Positions 7,250-14,896 of a stretch of DNA of 17,671 nucleotides are shown here, one piece after another. Source of the stretch: Desulfobacteraceae bacterium (GTDB lineage Bacteria; Desulfobacterota; Desulfobacteria; Desulfobacterales; DAOWNP01); the NCBI GenBank assembly GCA_030642545.1, contig DAOWNP010000011.1, forward strand, positions 1 to 17,671, in the 5' to 3' direction. Positions within the stretch are counted from its first letter, which is position 1, and each line of letters opens with the position of its first letter. Under the pieces are notes generated by a model, which ran no database searches, was not told the origin of the DNA, and saw nothing but the letters and a program-made list of their open reading frames with translations. The translations under genes were made by a program, and so were the position numbers.

Positions 7250-8113
7250 CTAACTCCTTCTCCTTATACCGATCAGCCCAAGAATCCCGCTGCCAAGCAA
7301 CCATACAGCGCCAGGAATCGGTGCTATAGCAGTGACATTAACTCTACCACTGAAATTACTCCCATCAAAATGCAGGGTAGCCAAATCCGTATCCGGATTG
7401 TACTTTACTACATCTCCACCACCAAAGGTAAGACCTCCCAACGTTGCTCTTTTTTTGGTGGAAAGAAGAATCTCGCCATTACCTAAACACTGCACAGCAT
7501 CTATATTCGCATTTCCCAAAAACATATCCTGACTGAATAACAAAGAAGCCATGCCTGTAGCCGGATTGTACTGTACCAGATCTCCATTTCTGAAGCGAAG
7601 ACCGCCAAGTTTTGATTTTTTTTTAGTGGAAAAAACGATTTCTTCAGTATCAGGCAAATACCATACAGCATCTATATCTGTTCCTTTTTTTGAGAACAAC
7701 GCCCCGTTAAAAAAAAGCTCCGCCCCAATAACTGTATTGGTAACATAATCATATGCCACCTCCACCAGATCTCCCTTTTTGAAGGTAACGCCACCCAGTT
7801 TTGCCTTGTTTGTGGTGGAAAGAAGGAGATGTGCAAATCCATCCTCGTCAACTCCCAGGTTATCAGCATAAGCATCAATATTTTCTCTACCCTTCTTCCC
7901 CTCATACACAGGATCAAAATTATCTCCATCAAATATCAACTTAGCTGTATCAGTGTCAGCATAATATTCTACCATATCGCTCCGGTGAACCATTAATCCT
8001 CCTAATATTGTAGTTTTATTAGGAGAAACTATAATAGGTGCTGTTTCTCCCTTGACCGACAGGCTAAATAGTAGAGCAAAACTCATGGCTATTACTGCTA
8101 TTGACTTTTTCAC
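7250..8113 (-). CDS. Secreted four-repeat protein with PEP-CTERM-type sorting signal
   Basis: 287 residues. A signal peptide occupies residues 1-24 (MKKSIAVIAMSFALLFSLSV, then GETA). Four diverged repeats of about 50-65 residues follow (roughly 27-95, 96-158, 159-214, 215-264), with pattern [IL]xxS(T)xKxxxLGGLxFxxGDxVxYxxxTxxAxLxFxxxxF...NIDA. This suggests a stacked beta or propeller-like fold. The C-terminus is IPGAVWLLGSG, hydrophobic helix, then RRR, the tripartite exosortase signal in its deltaproteobacterial variant. The protein should be exported, processed by an exosortase outside this window, and surface- or matrix-associated. The start is GTG 8113, chosen for GGAGGGAG 5 nt upstream. 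Its role is unknown; PEP-CTERM proteins usually go with exopolysaccharide production. Confidence 0.85.
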   Translation of the reverse strand: MKKSIAVIAMSFALLFSLSVKGETAPIIVSPNKTTILGGLMVHRSDMVEYYADTDTAKLIFDGDNFDPVYEGKKGRENIDAYADNLGVDEDGFAHLLLSTTNKAKLGGVTFKKGDLVEVAYDYVTNTVIGAELFFNGALFSKKGTDIDAVWYLPDTEEIVFSTKKKSKLGGLRFRNGDLVQYNPATGMASLLFSQDMFLGNANIDAVQCLGNGEILLSTKKRATLGGLTFGGGDVVKYNPDTDLATLHFDGSNFSGRVNVTAIAPIPGAVWLLGSGILGLIGIRRRS

Positions 8114-8610
8114 TTCAACTCCCTCCTCAATTAAATATTATAGAAAATTTCTTAATAAATCATATTCCTCTGCTGTAAAAATTTGCTGTTTCCTTCAAGA
8201 TATCCTTCAAAGCAATAGTAAAATTTCACCGATTTCACTATTATTACTTAATTTTTTTTGAGACAAAAAACTTTTTTATTAAATGTTTTTTTGTAAGCTT
8301 AGTATACACAAGCAAATATTAATTGCATGCACTTTCTTGCTCAAAAAATGTATAATATTGCTTTTTTAGGATTAGGTGCAAAAAACAAAAATGAGGGGAA
8401 TGAGTCAAACATGAGGAAAAGGGAACAAATCTGTTATCGTACTTATTAAGTATTTTGTTCTCGTTTCTTAATATTAAAAAAATTTACTTTAAGCAGTATT
8501 ATTTCATGTACGAAGGTATTGATAAAAAATGACAAAGAAATGGGGAAAAGGCTTGAAACTATTAAAATTTTGCTTAGCAAGTGTCAAAAACAGACTTGAC
8601 CCCTTTCTTC
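8114..8610. other. Intergenic region with repeat remnants
   Basis: About 500 bp without a supported gene. It holds the leader of the repeat protein gene, AATAGT/ACTATT arms at 8214-8242, poly-T/poly-A stretches at 8250-8300, a dispersed palindrome at 8421-8471, and GTCAAAAACAGACTTGACCC at 8583-8602. The last resembles sequences often found near REP-associated IS200-like elements. No transposase is present. Confidence 0.5.
8421..8471. repeat. Copy of the dispersed palindromic repeat
   Basis: Arms GAACAAA (8423-8429) and TTTGTTC (8454-8460) enclose a small hairpin TACTT-ATT-AAGTA (8440-8452). Read on the minus strand, 8471-8452 closely matches the 11831 element in the AAGGAACGAGGACAAAATA region, with two differences. 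It lies in the gap between minE and the repeat protein gene. Confidence 0.55.
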
Positions 8611-8883
8611 CTAATAATTTGTTCTTGTTCTTAATATTGGCGTATTAAGAACAAGTGAAGCTAAATCATCTGTTCTTTGTATATCTATGTTAAATTCTGT
8701 TTTGTCTATTTCAAAATAACGTGAAATTACAGCAACAATATCTGTTTGTAATTTTTTTAAAATATCTTCAGAAACTTCAAGTTTATCACATACCAATGCC
8801 AGTTTAAGTCTTTTTTTGGCAATATCCTTGCTTTCTTCTCCAGCCTGTTTTCCGAAAAGCTTCTGTATCAATCTGTTAATCAT
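8611..8883 (-). CDS. minE: Cell division topological specificity factor MinE
   Basis: 90 residues, the usual MinE length. It stimulates the MinD ATPase and drives Min oscillation, keeping the division site at mid-cell. The N-terminal membrane helix MINRLIQKLFG is followed by the anti-MinCD segment AKKRLKLALVCDK and the dimerisation domain LQTDIVAVISRYFEID. The start ATG 8883 has GGGTGG 4 nt upstream and lies 9 bp after the minD stop, so it is translationally linked to minD. The last codons (LVLNTPILRTRTNY) are written in a perfect DNA hairpin, 8624-8655. Confidence 0.95.
   Translation of the reverse strand: MINRLIQKLFGKQAGEESKDIAKKRLKLALVCDKLEVSEDILKKLQTDIVAVISRYFEIDKTEFNIDIQRTDDLASLVLNTPILRTRTNY
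8624..8655. repeat. Perfect 13-bp hairpin inside the 3' end of minE
   Basis: CTTGTTCTTAATA (8624-8636), a 6-nt loop, then its exact reverse complement (8643-8655). It overlaps the last 15 codons of minE. On the transcript it would form a stable stem just before the stop codon, possibly protecting the 3' end of the minCDE mRNA. No U-tract follows on the minus strand, so it is not a classical terminator. Confidence 0.8.
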
Positions 8884-8892
8884 AAATCCACC

Positions 8893-9693
8893 CTATTTTT
8901 TAACTGCAAATTTTTGAACAATTTTTTTCCATAAACTACTTTTAGTGGAAGGTACCTCTATTGGAAGATCTGGATGACCATCTAATCTTAAACCAATACG
9001 CTTAAAAGCATTTCCTGCTTTAGACTGATTATTAAAAATAATAGGGGTGCCAGTATTAGTAGCCACAACAACATTTTCATCCATTGGGATCAACCCCAAC
9101 AGATCAATTGATAATACATCAAGTACATCTGTATGACTCAACATATCACCCCTTTCAACCATTTCAGGAACAATACGATTTACAATTAATTTAGGAGTAA
9201 TAGATTTTGAATATAAAAGGCCTATAACACGATCTGCATCCCGAACAGCTGAAACCTCAGGGGTACAAATAACCAATGCTTCATCTGCTGCTGCTACTGC
9301 ATTTTCAAAACCCTGTTCTATTCCAGCAGGACAATCCATAAATACAAAATCAAATTCTTTTTTTAACTCTTTTACAAATTCAACCATCTTCTCTGGAGTT
9401 ATAGCATTTTTATTATCATTTTGTGAAGCTGGTATAAGAAACAGATTATCTATCTTTCTGTCTTTTATGGCTGCCTGCCTGGACTTGCACTTACCATTAA
9501 CTGCATCCACAATATTAAACACAATTCTATTTTCAAGACCCATAACAACATCAAGATTACGAAGACCTATATCCATATCCACAACCACAACCCGCTTTCC
9601 GGTCTGTGCCAAAGCAGCACCTACTGATGCAGTCGCCGTAGTCTTTCCTACCCCCCCTTTACCAGAGGTAACAACAATTACTTTACCATCCAC
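8893..9693 (-). CDS. minD: Septum site-determining ATPase MinD
   Basis: ParA/MinD-family ATPase that binds membrane in its ATP dimer form and carries MinC to the poles. From GTG 9693 (266 aa): deviant Walker A KGGVGKTT at 12-19, switch regions near VVVDMDIGLRNLD and VFMDCPAGIEQG, and a C-terminal amphipathic membrane-targeting helix SLWKKIVQKFAVKK. GTG 9693 is preferred because AGGTG lies 4 nt upstream and the protein then begins MDGKVIVVTSGKGG, close to the E. coli start. ATG 9705 and TTG 9714 are in-frame alternatives without a clear ribosome binding site. It is the middle gene of minC-minD-minE. Confidence 0.95.
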   Translation of the reverse strand: MDGKVIVVTSGKGGVGKTTATASVGAALAQTGKRVVVVDMDIGLRNLDVVMGLENRIVFNIVDAVNGKCKSRQAAIKDRKIDNLFLIPASQNDNKNAITPEKMVEFVKELKKEFDFVFMDCPAGIEQGFENAVAAADEALVICTPEVSAVRDADRVIGLLYSKSITPKLIVNRIVPEMVERGDMLSHTDVLDVLSIDLLGLIPMDENVVVATNTGTPIIFNNQSKAGNAFKRIGLRLDGHPDLPIEVPSTKSSLWKKIVQKFAVKK

Positions 9694-9738
9694 AATACAC
9701 CTCATTTTACACAATTTTCAGGAAGAAAAAAACATACA

Positions 9739-10428
9739 TTAACGAACTTCTAACCATGGTAATTTTCCAAAAAAACCGGCTTTAAGATAATCTTCTACAA
9801 TAATTTCTCCATGCTCTACATGTGCAAATTCTGCAATTCCCATAGATTGTAAGGAAGGAGCACCTGCTACATAGCCACCTATTTTAAGTAAAGATGGACA
9901 AAAAACAAGAGCTGCAACTATAGCTTCTTCATTTTCAGGCTGACCTGCTGCAGCCAAACCTTTTAAAGTACCCATTACTATAATATCACCTGCTGCCTGG
10001 ACTTCTGCTCCAGGATTAACATCTCCCATAATAAGCAAATGTTTTTTAGCAACTACTTTTTGTCCGGAACGAACTCTGCCAGCTAACATTAAAACATTAT
10101 TTTTATGATGTTCCCATGACCGTGAAACATCCTTTTTCCTTGCTCTTTCTTCATCTACAACCCTTTGTCTCGGAGGCATTGAAACATATCCAACACAAAA
10201 TTTTTCTTTAAGATAGAAACCAAGCTCCTGCACAAGTTTACTTTTTTCCTTGCTATCTTTGCCTCCTGTATCAATAATTATTCTTGCGTTCACAGCTAAA
10301 TGTTTCATACGATTAAAAAGTCTATCCATCTCTTTTTGTATAACATCTACAGGCTGTGCAGGATCCAGCGTAATCCACAAGCTATCTCCCACTCCTTTTA
10401 ATTTTACTACAGGGTTATCTTTAATCAT
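9739..10428 (-). CDS. minC: Septum site-determining protein MinC
   Basis: 229 residues. It inhibits FtsZ assembly and is brought to the membrane by MinD. The N-terminal FtsZ-antagonist domain (about 1-105) includes VKLKGVGDSLWITLD. The C-terminal right-handed beta-helix (about 112-215) begins LAGRVRSGQKV and continues with GDVNPGAEVQAAGDIIVMGTLKGLAAAG, the MinD-binding and dimerisation part. The start ATG 10428 has TTGAG immediately upstream. It is the first gene of the min operon, with a 24-45 bp gap to minD depending on the minD start. Confidence 0.95.
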   Translation of the reverse strand: MIKDNPVVKLKGVGDSLWITLDPAQPVDVIQKEMDRLFNRMKHLAVNARIIIDTGGKDSKEKSKLVQELGFYLKEKFCVGYVSMPPRQRVVDEERARKKDVSRSWEHHKNNVLMLAGRVRSGQKVVAKKHLLIMGDVNPGAEVQAAGDIIVMGTLKGLAAAGQPENEEAIVAALVFCPSLLKIGGYVAGAPSLQSMGIAEFAHVEHGEIIVEDYLKAGFFGKLPWLEVR

Positions 10429-10444
10429 CTCAATTATCTTTATT

Positions 10445-10538
10445 ATCTCGTAAAGGAAATCCTTAAATATAAATTAAGGAAACAAGTTGGAGTATACTTC
10501 GATTGGCTATAATTTGTTTTCAGCGAACAGTACGAGAT
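10445..10538. repeat. Inverted repeat upstream of minC
   Basis: Outer arms ATCTCGTA (10445-10452) and TACGAGAT (10531-10538) enclose an inner hairpin TCCTTAA (10460-10466)/TTAAGGA (10474-10480) with a 7-nt loop. It lies just upstream of the min operon, in the gap after alr, and could be a leader structure. The promoter is not clear to me. Confidence 0.45.
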
Positions 10539-10646
10539 TTCTGTTTAATCTTTTTATCATATAAAAAAAATCCAATTATGTATTTTGCTATATATTTAGA
10601 TTATCATATAATGTCAAGGAAATAATAAAAAGCATTATATAAGCAT

Positions 10647-11813
10647 CTAAATATTTTGTTTTTTTATATAAACTCGTGAAACACGATCTGTAAGCCCTGT
10701 AAGTATCTCATAATTTATCGTATTTCGTACTTGCGCCAACGATTCTATTGAAATTTGATCTTTTCCCTGATTCCCGAAAATAACCACTTCATCTCCTATT
10801 TCAACACCTCTTATATTACCCACATCAAGCATAGTAAGATCCATACAAACACGACCAACAACAGGTGCTATTTTACCCCTTACAAGCATATGTCCAGCAG
10901 ATGAAAACATTCTACTGTATCCATCGCCATAACCTGCAGCAACAGTTGCCAATATAGTAGCTTTTAAAGTTTTGTAAGTATGACCATAACTAACCTTAAA
11001 ACCAGCAGAAACTTTTTTTAACCCCACAATTCTTGTTTTAAAAGTCATGGCAGGAATAAGATTAATCTTTTGTGTTACATTTTTTGATGGAAAATAACCA
11101 TAAACAGATATTCCGGCTCTCACCATATCAAGATGAGTCTTGTCCATATCTATTATAGCAGCACTATTTGCTGCATGTTTTAAAGGAAACCGGATATGAC
11201 ACCTGTTTAACTGCTCTATAAAATCTACAAATAAATTAAATTGTTTTTCAGCATAACTTTTATCTACCTCATCAGAAGTTGCAAAATGGGTATAAATACC
11301 GGTTAAATCAAGATTAGGAAATCTTGCAATTTTTTCAATTTCAGATTGAGCATACTTCATTATGGCTTTAAGATCACTACTGACAGGAGAGCACACAACA
11401 ACTCCTATACGCCCCATACCTGTATCAACTTTAATATGAACCTTAATTTGTTTATTTTCTTTTTGAGCAACTCCAGATAATCTTTCTGCTGTTTTTATAT
11501 CATAAACTGTTTGAGTAAGGTCAAAATAAATAAGAGATGAGTAAAATTCTGGTAAAGTATAACCAAAAATCAGAATTGGCTCTTTAACACCTGCTTTTCT
11601 GAGCTCTATTGCTTCATCTATTCTTGCTACACCTAAAAAATCGACTCCACAATCTGCAGCACACCTTGCCACCTCCCTAATACCATGTCCATAAGCATCT
11701 GCTTTAACCACAGCCATCAAAAGCACATCTGGTCCGATTATATTTTTTATCTGATCTATATTGTGTGCTATCGCACAAAGATCAATCTCCACCCATGTTA
11801 AGCCTGATGCCAA
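10647..11813 (-). CDS. alr: Alanine racemase
   Basis: 388 residues, standard length. A PLP enzyme that converts L-alanine to D-alanine for peptidoglycan. PLP lysine K37 sits in VVKADAYGHG. HIKVDTGMGRIG (126-137) and YTHFATSDE are family signatures. The catalytic tyrosine counterpart is Y276 in VSYGHTY, and GYGDGYSR and VGRVCMDLTMLDV are typical of the C-terminal domain. The start is TTG 11813, chosen because AGAGG lies 7 nt upstream and the protein then begins MASGLTWVEIDL, as expected for the family; a weak start codon may limit expression. It follows the thiolase on the same strand after a strong hairpin, and precedes the min operon by about 220 bp. Confidence 0.95.
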   Translation of the reverse strand: MASGLTWVEIDLCAIAHNIDQIKNIIGPDVLLMAVVKADAYGHGIREVARCAADCGVDFLGVARIDEAIELRKAGVKEPILIFGYTLPEFYSSLIYFDLTQTVYDIKTAERLSGVAQKENKQIKVHIKVDTGMGRIGVVVCSPVSSDLKAIMKYAQSEIEKIARFPNLDLTGIYTHFATSDEVDKSYAEKQFNLFVDFIEQLNRCHIRFPLKHAANSAAIIDMDKTHLDMVRAGISVYGYFPSKNVTQKINLIPAMTFKTRIVGLKKVSAGFKVSYGHTYKTLKATILATVAAGYGDGYSRMFSSAGHMLVRGKIAPVVGRVCMDLTMLDVGNIRGVEIGDEVVIFGNQGKDQISIESLAQVRNTINYEILTGLTDRVSRVYIKKQNI

Positions 11814-11832
11814 TAATAACCTCTATTATCTT

Positions 11833-11901
11833 AGGAACGAGGACAAAATAACTTCCCCAAATAGGCACATAGATTGGGGAAGTTATTTCATCCACGTTCC
11901 T
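11833..11901. repeat. Large symmetrical hairpin between thiolase and alr; copy of dispersed palindrome
   Basis: Outer 7-bp arms AGGAACG (11833-11839)/CGTTCCT (11895-11901), a symmetrical 6+6 nt internal loop, then a perfect 15-bp stem AAATAACTTCCCCAA (11846-11860)/TTGGGGAAGTTATTT (11874-11888) with a 13-nt loop. No U-run follows in the minus direction. The arm sequence recurs at about 3320-3341, 5242-5294 and 8452-8471. Confidence 0.85.
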
Positions 11902-11958
11902 TAAATTGTTTATTGCAGATCACAGCAGAAGCAGCAACCTGCAAAAAACGATTCTGTT

Positions 11959-13209
11959 TTAAACTATTTCTATAGCACAGGCCATAGCTACTCCACCACC
12001 ACCGCATAGTGTAGCAAGACCTAATGTTTTTCCTCTTTTCTTCATTCCATAAATAAGAGATACTATGAGTCTTGCTCCGGTTGCTCCTACAGGATGCCCT
12101 ATCCCTATTCCAGATCCATTAACATTTGTTATCTCTCTATTCAAACCAAGCTCTTTTTCACATCCTATATATTGAGCAGCAAAAGCTTCGTTTAGCTCAA
12201 TCTGCTCAAAATCATCTATTTTAAAACTGCTGTTTGCTACAAGATTCTGTACAGCAGGAACAGGAGACAGGCCCATAACAGAAGGATGGCAGCCACCTCT
12301 TGATACAGCTTTTATTTTAGCTAAGGGCTGTAGATTAAGCTCTTTTGCTTTTTCAGCTGACATCAACAAAAGTCCAGCAGAACCATCATTTAAACCACTT
12401 GAATTTCCAGCTGTAACCTTACCTATTTTAGGGACAAAAGCAGGGGGAAGTTTCTGCAGCTTTTCGATAGTCATTCCAGGTCTGAAATGTTCATCTCTGT
12501 CAAAAATTATCGCCTCTTTTTTTCTCTGGGGAATCTCTATGGGTATAATTTCATCTTTAAATGATCCATCATTATTAGCTCTTTCAACTTCATTATGACT
12601 TCTCAGGGCAACTTCATCCATCTCTTCTCTGCTTATATTTAAGTGCTGAGCAATAAACTCTGCTGTATGCCCCATAATATAAGGTTTGCCTTTAAAATAG
12701 CAAAGAGGTGCTTCTTCTGCATTTACCGGACCATCCTCAGGATGAGGAATAACATGAGATCCACAATGAAGACCTCTAATCATAGAATCAACAAATTCTG
12801 TATCCTGAAGACGACAACCCCATCTTGCCTTTGTAACAATATAGGGAGTGCCAGACATATGTTCCATACCACCTGCAAGAATTACATCTGCCATGCCAGC
12901 CTGAATCATAGCCATTCCAGATATTGCAGCTTCCATTCCTGAAATACACACCCGATTTATTGTTACCGCAGTAACTGCAGCAGGTATACCAGCCAAAAGA
13001 GCACTTGTTCTAGCAACATTTAATGTTTGAGCAGGTTCAAGACAACATCCGTAACGAACATCATCAATAATAGCCGGATCAATACCTGCTCTTTTAATAG
13101 TTTCTCTCATTGTTACACTGCCTAATGTTGCAGCGTCACTATTTTTTAATGTACCTCCAAATGCACCTATCGCCGTACGGCATGCTGAAACTATAACAAC
13201 TTCTTTCAC
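11959..13209 (-). CDS. Thiolase-family acetyl-CoA C-acyltransferase
   Basis: 416 residues from GTG 13209. Condenses or cleaves acyl-CoA and acetyl-CoA. Catalytic C88 lies in NRVCISGMEAA, followed by N340-E341 in NEAFA, H372 in GIGIGHPVGATGAR and C402 in LCGGGG, so the active site is complete. At 416 residues it is about 25 longer than the Zoogloea-type enzyme; the extra length seems to be in the loop at about 125-175. GTG 13209 is chosen over the longer reading from 13251 because AAAGGAG lies 5 nt upstream and the protein then begins VKEVVIVSACRTAIG, as in the family. Biosynthetic (acetoacetyl-CoA) and degradative roles cannot be separated. The neighbouring alr has no obvious metabolic link. 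Confidence 0.9.
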   Translation of the reverse strand: MKEVVIVSACRTAIGAFGGTLKNSDAATLGSVTMRETIKRAGIDPAIIDDVRYGCCLEPAQTLNVARTSALLAGIPAAVTAVTINRVCISGMEAAISGMAMIQAGMADVILAGGMEHMSGTPYIVTKARWGCRLQDTEFVDSMIRGLHCGSHVIPHPEDGPVNAEEAPLCYFKGKPYIMGHTAEFIAQHLNISREEMDEVALRSHNEVERANNDGSFKDEIIPIEIPQRKKEAIIFDRDEHFRPGMTIEKLQKLPPAFVPKIGKVTAGNSSGLNDGSAGLLLMSAEKAKELNLQPLAKIKAVSRGGCHPSVMGLSPVPAVQNLVANSSFKIDDFEQIELNEAFAAQYIGCEKELGLNREITNVNGSGIGIGHPVGATGARLIVSLIYGMKKRGKTLGLATLCGGGGVAMACAIEIV

Positions 13210-13422
13210 TTCAGACTCCTTTAACATAAATTTTAATAAAATAATCCACAAAATCCATTAAATTTAACCAATTTTTAGAATCTATTATGTTAATATTCTA
13301 ATTTTAATATTACAACCTTTATTCATTAAATTTATAGTACAGGTGTTTCTATTTTATTGTTAATAATATAAATACATTAACAAAAGAGTCTGACCGACAG
13401 GCAGATGCGGAATGGAAAATTT

Positions 13423-13508
13423 CTTCTGTGTTCAAGGCAGAAAATAGATTTGACCACAGGCATACTTAGTTGTATTCCGAAGATCAAATTTATTTTCTAA
13501 CGCAGAAG
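13423..13508. repeat. Long imperfect hairpin downstream of the SGNH-type gene
   Basis: Outer arms CTTCTGTGTT (13423-13432)/AACGCAGAAG (13499-13508) and inner arms AGAAAATAGATTTGA (13439-13453)/TCAAATTTATTTTCT (13484-13498), each with a single G-T-type mismatch, surround a 30-nt loop. It begins 21 bp after the stop of the minus-strand SGNH-type gene. It could be an mRNA 3' structure or a MITE-like element. No U-run follows. Confidence 0.75.
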
Positions 13509-13529
13509 TTGGATAAATTAAAGTTTCCC

Positions 13530-14609
13530 TTAGTTATTTAACGCTGCTGTTTTCTGCAAAAAAGATTCTTCCAAAGATGTAGGAAAATAAGTCTCTCGTT
13601 TACGACTAAATTTATTTTTTTTGAAACAAAATAATCCGTAAATATCATTATCCAACACTTGCAGAATAGTTACATCTGGTGCTATAAATTGTGCTCTCTC
13701 AACAAACAAAGAAGTTTCATCAATAATTGTGTACCCACAAATTCCAGCATTAACAACATCTATCTTAGGGTTAATCTGCGCTAACAACGCTGGATAAGTA
13801 TCATGGTTAGGCAGATAAGGACCAAATGTAAACGAATCTCCAAGTATAAGAATCCTTTGTCTCTTTTTCACTTTTAATTCATGAATATTTCTAAACCCCT
13901 GGCTATTTGTAATTACCTGATAGGGCATCCGTGAATTAACATTACATATATCTTTCTGCAAAGGCTTAAGATCTCCATAAACATCAATATGACTAATCAT
14001 TTTTAACGGAGATCTGTAATTGTAAAATTCCTTTAACGATTCATTCAATTTATTAGCAATAATCCTGTTTGCAAATCTGGAAAGATGACCATCTTGTGGT
14101 AAAAGAGTAATATCTTCCCAATTATAATTTCGAAGATAATCAGTAAAATCAAGATACTTAACTCCATATTTTTCAGCTAAATGCTGAAAATAATTTCGGC
14201 ATATTGACTCAGAGTCAGATTTGTCTGTATCTGGCTGAGTAGAAGGTAAATATAAGACTATAAGCTTTGTTTGTGCATTTTTTGCAGATAAAACCAATTT
14301 GCTGAAATATTGTTCATATTCTTTCTCAAATTCTAAAAGTAATTCACATCCCTTCTCTGAAAATAAAGCTTCCCATGTTCCCATATACTTCTGTTGATAA
14401 TCTTCTTTAAATGATTTGGAACGTTTTAACTTAATTTTATGCGAAACCACATAAAAAGCCCTTACCATAGCAAACGATGAATCATTTTTAACCTGGAAAT
14501 AGATACAGCGAGCAGCAATCTCTCCAAACAACATCAAAAATAATAAAGGCAAAAATGAATACAATATTTTTTTTCTTAACGAAAACGTTTTAACATTTTT
14601 ATCCATCAT
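13530..14609 (-). CDS. Membrane-anchored SGNH-hydrolase-like protein with unusual domain order
   Basis: 359 residues from ATG 14609. One N-terminal membrane segment (about 15-38, ILYSFLPLLFLMLFGEIAA) is followed by an extracytoplasmic region. Two SGNH-type halves appear in reverse order. A segment near 115-205 resembles the C-terminal half (LIVLYLPS, YLDFTDYL, then DGHLSRFANRIIA, with the Asp-x-His of block V). A segment near 225-345 resembles the N-terminal half (NSQGFRN, LILGDSFTFGP with the block I nucleophile Ser, VNAGICGYT, and a VLDNDI segment). In the usual proteins GDSF comes first and DGH last. Such proteins are often O-acyl transferases or esterases of surface polysaccharides, which fits the carbamoyltransferase module upstream. 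The frame is also open from ATG 14654; 14609/14606 is preferred because GGA precedes it and the membrane segment then lies at the N-terminus. Confidence 0.7.
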   Translation of the reverse strand: MMDKNVKTFSLRKKILYSFLPLLFLMLFGEIAARCIYFQVKNDSSFAMVRAFYVVSHKIKLKRSKSFKEDYQQKYMGTWEALFSEKGCELLLEFEKEYEQYFSKLVLSAKNAQTKLIVLYLPSTQPDTDKSDSESICRNYFQHLAEKYGVKYLDFTDYLRNYNWEDITLLPQDGHLSRFANRIIANKLNESLKEFYNYRSPLKMISHIDVYGDLKPLQKDICNVNSRMPYQVITNSQGFRNIHELKVKKRQRILILGDSFTFGPYLPNHDTYPALLAQINPKIDVVNAGICGYTIIDETSLFVERAQFIAPDVTILQVLDNDIYGLFCFKKNKFSRKRETYFPTSLEESFLQKTAALNN

Positions 14610-14743
14610 CAATCCATACAGGCAATAACTGTGGCTAATTATAATATCAATCATCAAATATCAGATCGTAAGCCATAACCAATGCTATAATCATGCCCCA
14701 ATAAATTCTTATAATCAATAATTTACAGACATTTGTATGCTAT

Positions 14744-14896
14744 CTAAAACAGTGTATAAATAAACGGCGCAACTGCTGAACCCTGCGACAATACTATCAA
14801 TGCTCCGAGCAAAAGCAGTACCATTATAATTGGGGCAAGCCAGAATTTTTTACGAAATTTCATAAAACCCCAGAGGTCTTTTAGCAAATCTACCAT
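14744..14896 (-). CDS. 50-residue DUF5989-like membrane protein
   Basis: A short gene coding for 50 residues: MVDLLKDLWGFMKFRKKFWL, then one hydrophobic segment APIIMVLLLLGALIVLSQ, then GSAVAPFIYTLF and stop TAG. This is the pattern of the DUF5989 family, small membrane proteins that accompany SxtJ and carbamoyltransferase genes. Its ATG (14896) overlaps the TAA stop of the SxtJ-like gene by one base (TAATG), so it is probably translated by coupled re-initiation. Its function is unknown; a structural partner of SxtJ or of a membrane-bound modification complex is an inference. Confidence 0.85.
   Translation of the reverse strand: MVDLLKDLWGFMKFRKKFWLAPIIMVLLLLGALIVLSQGSAVAPFIYTLF

Noticed and set aside
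7332..7932. Several short frames over the repeat protein gene
   Set aside because: Shadows on both strands produced by its repeated sequence; the 287-residue frame has the signal peptide, repeats and ribosome binding site.
8114..8261. Possible small gene upstream of the repeat protein
   Set aside because: The frame overlaps the signal peptide on the opposite strand and has no convincing ribosome binding site or protein-like composition.
11833..11901. Intrinsic terminator after the thiolase gene
   Set aside because: The stem is strong but no U-run follows in the direction of transcription; kept as a repeat/hairpin.
12643..12942. Plus-strand 99-codon frame inside the thiolase gene
   Set aside because: Antisense to conserved thiolase sequence, with no family resemblance or start signals.
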